DNA of 64,000 nt from the NCBI RefSeq assembly GCF_003063455.1, contig NZ_NESN01000002.1, positions 310,001 to 374,000 of the forward strand, given 5' to 3'. Source of the DNA: Limnohabitans parvus II-B4. Lineage in GTDB: Bacteria; Pseudomonadota; Gammaproteobacteria; Burkholderiales; Burkholderiaceae_C. Positions 57,451 through 64,000 of the stretch are shown piece by piece; the first letter of the stretch is position 1; each line of letters begins with the position of its first letter. Below the pieces are notes generated by a model that did no database searches, was not told where the DNA came from, and saw only the letters and a program-made list of their open reading frames with translations. A program made the position numbers and the translations under genes.

Positions 57451-58581
57451 ATGCGGGTCTTCAACATCGCAGGCACACAGGTACACGCTGGGTTGGCCTT
57501 GCCCCAGCAACTGCCTGAGCACGGTTATGTCTGGATTGCCTGCTCACGTGAACAATTTCAATCAGAGCTGGCATCCATCCAAAACAGCCTTGAACAGCTG
57601 ACAGGTCAGACCTTGGTGGACTTGCACGTCTCGGACCTGCTGAACGCCCAGCTGCCCTCGCGCTTTGACTACAGCTCGCATTACGACCTGATGGTGTTCC
57701 GGCGGCTGGCCCAGCGCCCGGATGGTGTAAACGCCAAGCCGGACAACAGCCTCGACCTGCAAAGCGGCAAACGCCCCGGCCCACCGGTGCTGCACCGCAT
57801 TGACACCAGTCCGGTCGGCTTTGCGGTGTTTGACCGGGTGCTGCTGAGCGTGCACCCGGCCGACTGCGCCGTGCGCGAAGCCTATGCCGCCCGGCTACTG
57901 GCCAGCACTCAAGCCCAGGATGCAAGCGCTAGCGACTCCCGCTCAACCGGCGCACGCGGCGTGCCCCACAGCCCGGCCGACATGATGCTGCGCATCGTCA
58001 GCCACATGGTCGATGGTTATCTGGACTTGCGCCGCGAACTGAGCCGCCAGCTCGACCACTGGCAAGCCGAACTGCTGCACCCGCGCACGCGCTTTAACCG
58101 TTGGGACGCCCTGCTACACGCCCGCATGGCGCTGCACCAGCTCGAAGCCTTGTGCGACGACCAGCACACCGCCATGCAAAGCTGGACCGAGTCACTGGAC
58201 AGTTGGCGGATTACACCCGACAACACAGCGCAGCGCGAACACGAGCTGCTCAAAATCCGCAGCCGCGATGTGCTGGAGCACATCGACCGCGTGGTCCAAC
58301 ACGTGCGCCGCCTGGAGCACAACACCGAAACGGCGGTGCAAATGCACTTCAATGTGCAGGGCAACCGCACCAACGACATCATGCGCACCCTGACCGCGTT
58401 GACGGCCATCTTTTTGCCACTGAACCTGATCGCAGGCATTTTTGGCATGAACTTCGAGTTCATCCCCTGGCTGCACCAGGCCTCGGGCTTTTGGTGGACG
58501 CTGGGCACAATGGGCACCATCGCGCTGGTCATGGGTCTGGTGTTCTGGCGCAAACGCTATCTGGCGCGGACGGGCGAGTAA
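57451..58581 (+). CDS. CorA-family magnesium transporter
   Basis: 376 aa. A soluble N-terminal domain of about 300 residues with a long helix (RDVLEHIDRVVQHVRRLEHNTETAVQMHFNVQGNRTNDIMRTL), then two membrane helices; the CorA signature GMNFEFIPWL follows TM1 in LPLNLIAGIFGMNFEF. CorA and ZntB share this layout, and transport of Mg2+, Ni2+ or Zn2+ cannot be told apart by sequence alone. Four bases after hemB, so possibly co-transcribed with it. Confidence 0.88.
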   Translation: MRVFNIAGTQVHAGLALPQQLPEHGYVWIACSREQFQSELASIQNSLEQLTGQTLVDLHVSDLLNAQLPSRFDYSSHYDLMVFRRLAQRPDGVNAKPDNSLDLQSGKRPGPPVLHRIDTSPVGFAVFDRVLLSVHPADCAVREAYAARLLASTQAQDASASDSRSTGARGVPHSPADMMLRIVSHMVDGYLDLRRELSRQLDHWQAELLHPRTRFNRWDALLHARMALHQLEALCDDQHTAMQSWTESLDSWRITPDNTAQREHELLKIRSRDVLEHIDRVVQHVRRLEHNTETAVQMHFNVQGNRTNDIMRTLTALTAIFLPLNLIAGIFGMNFEFIPWLHQASGFWWTLGTMGTIALVMGLVFWRKRYLARTGE

Positions 58582-58606
58582 GCGCGAAACATCACCAGCC
58601 CATCTC

Positions 58607-58674
58607 GTCACCCCCGACTCGATCGGGGGTCCATGTCTTCGTCAACCCTGGATACCCGCATGCGCGGGTATGAC
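58607..58674. repeat. paired palindromic intergenic repeat, copy 3 (full, diverged)
   Basis: GTCACCCCCGA, CTCGA, TCGGGGGTCCATG followed by CTGGATACCCGC, ATG, GCGGGTATGAC: the same two-hairpin layout as at 831-903, with compensating changes in both arms (CCCCC/GGGGG and ACCCGC/GCGGGT). It lies between corA and the convergent dienelactone hydrolase gene. Confidence 0.8.
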
Positions 58675-58686
58675 ATCTTCAGTCGT

Positions 58687-59376
58687 TCAACCCAAATGTT
58701 GCTTGAAAAACGCGAGTGTGCGTTCCCGCGCCAATTGGGCCGATGGTGCATGCCAAGAACCACGCTGATCGCAGTTGAAGCCGTGATGCGCCGCATAGGT
58801 GAACACCTGCACTGCGGGATGCGCTTTCTTGAAAGCCTCAACGGAATCGAGCGGAATCCACTTATCTTCCTCAGCAAAATGCGCCAACACGGGCACCCGT
58901 GGCTGACGGGAAATTTCAGCATCGGTCGTCATGCCGCCACCGTAATAAGGCACCGCAGCGCTCAGGCCCTTCAAGGAACAAGCGGCACGCCAGGTCAGCA
59001 AACCACCCCAGCAATACCCCACGATGCCAACCTTACCGCCCGCGGCTTGCACCGCATGGTCAATCGCTGCCTGAATGTCCTGCATCACACCGGGCGCAGG
59101 CAAAGCCTCGACCGCCGTTTTGTAGCCAAAGCCTTCGCCCATGTCGGCTTCGGCATAGCCCAGCTCGACACCAGGTTTGACGCGATGAAAGGCCGCAGGT
59201 GCCACGGCCAGATAACCCTCGGCGGCATAGCCATCGGCCACATTGCGGATGTGGCTGTTCACGCCAAAAATCTCCTGGATCACCACCACAGCACCCTTGG
59301 GCGCGTCCACTGGGCTAGCGACATAAGCAGACACCGCTGTGCCGTCCGCAGATTTCAATTCCATCATCATTCCCAT
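58687..59376 (-). CDS. dienelactone hydrolase family protein
   Basis: 229 aa. VVVIQEIFGVNSHIRNVADGYAAEGYLAVAP, the cysteine nucleophile in VGIVGYCWGGLLTWRAAC, an Asp in ADAEISRQPRVPVLAHFAEEDKWIP and the terminal His in YAAHHGFNCDQRGSWH form the DLH triad. Classic members open dienelactones in chlorocatechol pathways; many homologues have other esterase roles. No aromatic-pathway genes adjoin it, so the substrate is open. Confidence 0.9.
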   Translation of the reverse strand: MGMMMELKSADGTAVSAYVASPVDAPKGAVVVIQEIFGVNSHIRNVADGYAAEGYLAVAPAAFHRVKPGVELGYAEADMGEGFGYKTAVEALPAPGVMQDIQAAIDHAVQAAGGKVGIVGYCWGGLLTWRAACSLKGLSAAVPYYGGGMTTDAEISRQPRVPVLAHFAEEDKWIPLDSVEAFKKAHPAVQVFTYAAHHGFNCDQRGSWHAPSAQLARERTLAFFKQHLG

Positions 59377-59405
59377 TTTCAGCTCCTCAAATCAGTTCAA
59401 CCACA

Positions 59406-60008
59406 TCAACAGGCCAGCGCACGCTCGACAAAATCAAGCCGGTCCTGACCCCAAAAAATCTCGCCATCCACCACATAGCTTGGTGCGCCAAACACACCTG
59501 CGTCAATCGCTGCCTGGGTATAGGTTTCGTAGCGCACCTGAACGGCCTGGCTGTGCGACTGTTCCAGCAAGCTGGCGGGCAAACCCTGCTCTTGCAACAA
59601 CTCGGCCAGCACCTTGTCATCGGCCATGTTGCGCTCTTGGGCCCAGCAGGCCGCCAGCACCGCCCCGGCAATCGCCATGGCCGCCGCTGCACCTTGGGCG
59701 ATGTCGGCCGCGATGATCAGGCGAGCCGCGTCGTCACCCCCCACCGGAAAGTATTGGGGCTTCAGGTTCAAAGGCAAATTCTGGTGCTGGCTGTAGCGCT
59801 GCAACTCCACCAACCGATAGGCTTGACGCTGCGGCGCACGCTGCCCCAAAGGCAAGCCCCCCGAAATCGGGAACACCTTGCCGCCCAAGTCGATCGGCAT
59901 CACGTGCACCGTGGCCCCGGTACGCTGCACGATGTCAGCCAGTCGTTGGTGACCCAAATAAGCCCAAGGGCTTTGCGGGGCGAAGTAATAGTCCACTGTG
60001 CGACCCAT
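59406..60008 (-). CDS. 2-hydroxychromene-2-carboxylate isomerase family (DsbA-like) protein
   Basis: 200 aa thioredoxin-superfamily (kappa GST/DsbA) protein from the ATG at 60008 (MGRTVDYYFAPQSPWAYLGHQRLAD). The SPWAYLG motif at the domain start and VFGAPSYVVDGEIFWGQDRLDFVE at the end identify the group. HCCA isomerase acts in naphthalene catabolism with glutathione, but most genomic copies have unknown substrates. Thirty bases after the dienelactone hydrolase on the same strand, divergent from the SDR gene. Confidence 0.9.
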   Translation of the reverse strand: MGRTVDYYFAPQSPWAYLGHQRLADIVQRTGATVHVMPIDLGGKVFPISGGLPLGQRAPQRQAYRLVELQRYSQHQNLPLNLKPQYFPVGGDDAARLIIAADIAQGAAAAMAIAGAVLAACWAQERNMADDKVLAELLQEQGLPASLLEQSHSQAVQVRYETYTQAAIDAGVFGAPSYVVDGEIFWGQDRLDFVERALAC

Positions 60009-60089
60009 GCTGTCTCCTTGTCTGTTGTGTAATCTTTGGACAAAACAGCGGTTGTACCCGCCATCACGAATTTTTGCAGGAGACATGCC

Positions 60090-60836
60090 ATGAACAAGGT
60101 CTTGTTGGTGACCGGCGGCAGCCGGGGAATTGGGGCTGCGACAGCCCTGTTGGCAGCCCAACACGGCTGGTCGGTGGCAGTGAACTACACCGCCAACTCA
60201 CTGGCGGCTGATGAAGTGGTCCGGCAGATCCGCGCGTCGGGCGGGCAAGCCATGTCGGTCCAGGCGGATGTGGCCGACGAAGCGCAAGTGCTGCGGATGT
60301 TCGAACACATCGATGCCAAGCTGGGCCGCTTGTCGGGCTTGGTCAACAACGCTGGTGTGGTCGATGTCGCGGCCAGGGTGGACGAAATGAGCGTGGCCCG
60401 CTGGAAACGCATGTTCGACATCAACGTGATCGGCAGCCTCATGTGTGCCCGAGAAGCCGTGCGCCGCATGAGCACCCGCTATGGCGGCGATGGCGGCAGC
60501 ATCGTCAACGTGTCCAGCGCCGCTTCGCGTCTGGGCTCACCCAACCAATATGTGGACTATGCCGCTGCCAAAGGCGCGATCGACGCCTTCACCATTGGCT
60601 TGTCCAAAGAAGTAGCGGCCGAGGGCATCCGCGTGAATGCGGTGCGACCGGGGCTGATTGAAACCGAAATCCACGCCTCGGGTGGCCTGCCCAACCGCGT
60701 GAAAGACCTGCAACACCTGGTGCCCGCCCAGCGCGGCGGTACTGCCCAAGAGGTGGCCGAGGCGATTGTCTGGCTGCTGAGTGACAGCGCCAGTTACACC
60801 ACCATGAGTTTCTTGGACGTTTCCGGAGGCCGCTGA
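60090..60836 (+). CDS. short-chain dehydrogenase/reductase
   Basis: 248 aa from the ATG at 60090, which has GCAGGAGAC upstream. The NAD(P) motif is VTGGSRGIGAAT, then LVNNAGV, the catalytic YAAAK (Tyr in QYVDYAAAKGA) with Ser in VNVSSAASRLG, and a C-terminal FLDVSGGR ending. It resembles FabG/glucose dehydrogenase-type SDRs. It overlaps the following MaoC-like gene by one base, suggesting a beta-oxidation-like pair; substrate unknown. Confidence 0.93.
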   Translation: MNKVLLVTGGSRGIGAATALLAAQHGWSVAVNYTANSLAADEVVRQIRASGGQAMSVQADVADEAQVLRMFEHIDAKLGRLSGLVNNAGVVDVAARVDEMSVARWKRMFDINVIGSLMCAREAVRRMSTRYGGDGGSIVNVSSAASRLGSPNQYVDYAAAKGAIDAFTIGLSKEVAAEGIRVNAVRPGLIETEIHASGGLPNRVKDLQHLVPAQRGGTAQEVAEAIVWLLSDSASYTTMSFLDVSGGR

Positions 60837-61306
60837 TGCCACAGATCAAGTATTACTGGGAAGATTTTGCGGTGGGCCAAGTGCGCGACCTGGGCACCAT
60901 CTCCCCGACCCGTGAAGAGATCATCGCCTTTGCCAGCCAGTTTGACCCGCAACCCTTTCACCTGGACGACGAAGCGGCCAGAGCCTCGGTCTTTGGCGCC
61001 CTCTCGGCCAGCGGCTGGCACACCTGTTCGATGGCCATGCGCTTGATGGTGACCAACTTCCTGTGCGAAACATCCAGCCTGGGCTCGCCTGGCCTGGAAG
61101 GCCTCAAATGGCTCAAACCCGTCTACCCCGGCGACACCTTACGCCTGCAAAGCACCATGCTGGAGACCAAGCCCATGGGCAAACGTCCCGATGTGGGCAT
61201 GACGCGCAACCTGTGGGAAATGTTCAACCAGCACGGCGACAAAGTGCTGCACATGGAAGGCTGGGGCATGTTCCGCCGGCGCACACCGGCCGCCCCCACG
61301 CCATAA
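60836..61306 (+). CDS. MaoC-family (R)-specific dehydratase-like protein
   Basis: 156 aa hot-dog fold protein. KYYWEDFAVGQVRDLGTISPTREEIIAFASQFDPQPFHLDD contains the (R)-hydratase motif with Asp and His (DPQPFHLD), followed by SGWHTCSMAMRLMVTNFL and PVYPGDTLRLQSTMLE. Homologues hydrate or dehydrate acyl-CoA. Its ATG overlaps the SDR stop (TGATG), so both are one transcriptional and translational unit. Confidence 0.9.
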   Translation: MPQIKYYWEDFAVGQVRDLGTISPTREEIIAFASQFDPQPFHLDDEAARASVFGALSASGWHTCSMAMRLMVTNFLCETSSLGSPGLEGLKWLKPVYPGDTLRLQSTMLETKPMGKRPDVGMTRNLWEMFNQHGDKVLHMEGWGMFRRRTPAAPTP

Positions 61307-61324
61307 AAACTGCACAATGCGGCG

Positions 61325-61960
61325 ATGGACTTCAAACCACTCATCACCTTGCTGGCCATCGTCAACCCTTTGGCCATCGTCCCGTTTTTCATCCACTACA
61401 CCCAGGGCTTCAGTCGCGCCCAGCGCCAGCGCACCATCCTGGTGTCTTCGACCGCCGCCTTCATCGTGATCGCCGCCAGCGCCTTGCTGGGTCTGCAAAT
61501 TCTGGAGTTTTTCGGCATCTCGCTGGCCAGCTTTCAAGTCGGCGGGGGCATGCTGCTGCTGACCTCCGCCCTATCGATGCTGAATGCCCAACCGGCCGAA
61601 GCCCGCGCTAACGCCGACGAAGTGCACGACGCCGAGGCCAAAGCCGCCGTGGGTGCCAGCATCGCCGTGGTGCCGCTGACCATCCCGCTGCTGACCGGCC
61701 CGGCCACCATGTCCACGGTGGTGATTTACGCCGAAAAAGCCAAGAACTTCGCCCAACTCGGCACACTCGTCAGCTACGGCGTGGTCATCGCGCTGGCCAC
61801 CGCCTTGTGCTTTTCACTGGCCACACCCATTGCACGCGTGCTGGGCAAAACCGGCATCAACGTGATGACCCGTCTGATGGGGTTGATCTTGGCGGCACTG
61901 GCGGTTGAAGTGATGGCCGATGGACTGCACAAGCTGTTTCCGGTGCTGACTGGACACTGA
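61325..61960 (+). CDS. MarC-family integral membrane protein
   Basis: 211 aa with six membrane helices. MDFKPLITLLAIVNPLAIVPFFIHYTQGFS at the N-terminus, SLASFQVGGGMLLLTSALSMLN and IAVVPLTIPLLTGPATMSTVVIYAEKAKN are conserved MarC/UPF0056 segments. The family is not the multiple-antibiotic resistance factor it was named after, and its function is unknown. Ends four bases before the convergent LysR gene. Confidence 0.92.
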   Translation: MDFKPLITLLAIVNPLAIVPFFIHYTQGFSRAQRQRTILVSSTAAFIVIAASALLGLQILEFFGISLASFQVGGGMLLLTSALSMLNAQPAEARANADEVHDAEAKAAVGASIAVVPLTIPLLTGPATMSTVVIYAEKAKNFAQLGTLVSYGVVIALATALCFSLATPIARVLGKTGINVMTRLMGLILAALAVEVMADGLHKLFPVLTGH

Positions 61961-61964
61961 CCCA

Positions 61965-62897
61965 TCAAAAGCCCAACGCCAGCCCTTCACGCAAATGCGC
62001 CACCAACGCTGCCACGGCGCGAGGCACATGCGGGGCATAAGGGCGGATGGCGTAGATGGTTTCGGCGAATGCACCCACCGGCTTCCAGTCGGGCAGCACG
62101 CGCACCAGCTTGCCTTGGCGCAAGGCCGCTTGAGCGCTGAAATCGGGCAACAAGGCAATGCCAGCGCCCGCGAGGGCGGCTTCCCGCAGGGCCTCGCTGT
62201 TGTTGGCTGCGAAATGGCCCATGACCGGTACCGTGATGCGTTCATCACCGCCTGAAGGCTGACGTAACTCAAAGGTCCAAGCCGGGGTGTCTTGCGAGCG
62301 AGGGTAATGCAGGCAGTTGTGTGCTTGAAGATCGGCGGGGCTTTGCGGCTCACCCTGCTTGCGCAAATAGGCCCGGGTAGCCACCAACAAGGATTCGGTG
62401 CCACACAGCGACCACGCCACATGGGTGTCGGGTGGCCGGGTGGTATGACGGATCGCCAGGTCATAGCCCTCAGTGGCCAGCGCACTCAGGCGGTCCGACA
62501 TATCCAGTTCAATCCGAACGTCCGGGTAATTTTTGAGGAAATCAGTCAGCAGTGGCACAAGTTGCTGCCGCGCAAAGGCGACAGGCGCCGTCACGCGCAG
62601 CAGGCCACTGGGTTGCTCCGCCAAATCGCGCACTTGGGCAAAGCTCTGCTCGATCTGTTCAAACGATGCGCGGGTGTCGTCCACCAGCTTTTGACCGGCT
62701 TCGGTCAGGCGCAGGCTGCGGGTGGTGCGCTGCACAAGAGTGACTTTGGCGGCCCGCTCCAGCTCGGCGATGCGCTGACTCATGGCGGCCTTGCTCACGC
62801 CCAGCCGAGCGGCAGCCGCCGTGTAACTGCCTTGCTGCGCCAGCACGCTCAGCCAGTGCAGGTGGGTCCAGAGGGTGTTGATTTTTTGGTCTTCCAT
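61965..62897 (-). CDS. LysR-family transcriptional regulator
   Basis: 310 aa. The N-terminal HTH (HWLSVLAQQGSYTAAAARLGVSKAAMSQRIAELERAAKVTLVQRTTRSLRLTEAGQKLVDD) is followed by a substrate-binding domain with LDMSDRLSALATEGYDLAIRHTTRPPDTHVAW. The start is uncertain: the ATG at 62897 is preferred since the ATG at 62912 lies inside an inverted repeat that is probably the operator. Divergent from mmsA, which it most likely controls, perhaps in response to valine or propionate metabolites. Confidence 0.9.
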   Translation of the reverse strand: MEDQKINTLWTHLHWLSVLAQQGSYTAAAARLGVSKAAMSQRIAELERAAKVTLVQRTTRSLRLTEAGQKLVDDTRASFEQIEQSFAQVRDLAEQPSGLLRVTAPVAFARQQLVPLLTDFLKNYPDVRIELDMSDRLSALATEGYDLAIRHTTRPPDTHVAWSLCGTESLLVATRAYLRKQGEPQSPADLQAHNCLHYPRSQDTPAWTFELRQPSGGDERITVPVMGHFAANNSEALREAALAGAGIALLPDFSAQAALRQGKLVRVLPDWKPVGAFAETIYAIRPYAPHVPRAVAALVAHLREGLALGF

Positions 62898-62904
62898 CCG
62901 GGTA

Positions 62905-62924
62905 TTGTTCATTATTTTGAACAA
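62905..62924. promoter_or_regulatory. LysR-type inverted repeat in the LysR/mmsA intergenic region
   Basis: TTGTTCA and TGAACAA with a six-base spacer (T-N11-A type layout), seven bases upstream of the LysR start. A second GC-rich inverted repeat (TGGGGGGTG at 62947-62955 and CACCCCCCA at 62991-62999) flanks the mmsA promoter region. Confidence 0.55.
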
Positions 62925-62943
62925 TCAATTCAGTTTTGCAGTC

Positions 62944-62972
62944 TTGTGGGGGGTGGTGAGGGTGCCTACACT
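62944..62972 (+). promoter_or_regulatory. possible promoter of mmsA
   Basis: TTGTGG and TACACT with a 17-base spacer, 40 bases upstream of the mmsA start. Three and four matches to consensus, so moderate support only. Confidence 0.4.
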
Positions 62973-63012
62973 CGTACGCTGAAAACCATTCACCCCCCAT
63001 TCAGGAGCCCCC

Positions 63013-64000
<988 letters not shown>

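Overview
The window is a mostly core-genome stretch of a betaproteobacterium, most likely a Comamonadaceae member (Burkholderiales; Limnohabitans, Rhodoferax or Curvibacter type). Evidence for this is the high-GC coding sequence, an orphan Bug-type (tripartite tricarboxylate) binding protein, a ribosomal protein S3 with a long basic C-terminal tail, a regulatory PTS set without a sugar permease, and a lineage-typical short cytochrome c5 and homoprotocatechuate (hpa) cluster. The placement rests on recognising protein families; no database search was possible.

Layout. 1-2850: end of a minus-strand homoprotocatechuate catabolic operon (hpaR-hpaG1-hpaG2-hpaE, hpaE cut by the window edge). 2929-12280: nitronate monooxygenase, radA, ilvE, a two-component system, an AmpG-type transporter, a secreted M48 protease and a metallo-beta-lactamase-fold hydrolase. 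12400-15135: a lower-GC cassette (Bug binding protein, alpha/beta hydrolase, divergent MarR regulator) with a perfect 24-bp palindrome over the hydrolase start. 15174-22170: methyltransferase, oxidoreductase, exonuclease III/pyrE head to head, an NlpC/P60 hydrolase, tRNA-Arg(CCG), cytochrome c5, and a three-gene YheT operon.

22288-29503: the complete F1Fo ATP synthase operon atpIBEFHAGDC (minus). 29697-32179: CopD-like membrane protein, then ybeD-lipB-lipA for lipoate synthesis. 32213-34649: ptsI, ptsH and a mannose-type EIIA. 34663-42098: transporters, CoA transferase, thioredoxin-like lipoprotein, cytochrome c' and b561, GNAT, peroxiredoxin.

42201-52245: the str and S10 ribosomal operons on the minus strand (rpsL-rpsG-fusA-tuf-rpsJ, then rplC-rplD-rplW-rplB-rpsS-rplV-rpsC-rplP-rpmC-rpsQ). 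A near-consensus promoter sits before rpsL and another between rpsJ and rplC, and hairpins without U-tracts sit at three str junctions. 52382-64000: dacA, small hydrolase/ferredoxin genes, a VanZ protein, hemJ and hemB (divergent, around a candidate small RNA), a CorA transporter, a dienelactone hydrolase, an SDR-MaoC pair, MarC, and a LysR regulator divergent from mmsA (cut by the right edge).

I found no phage, IS element, CRISPR array, toxin-antitoxin or defence island. The least ordinary signals are regulatory: the palindrome between the hpaR Shine-Dalgarno and its start codon, the 24-bp palindrome of the MarR cassette, the terminator-bounded RNA candidate next to hemJ, the hairpins around tuf, and a family of paired palindromic repeats present three times.
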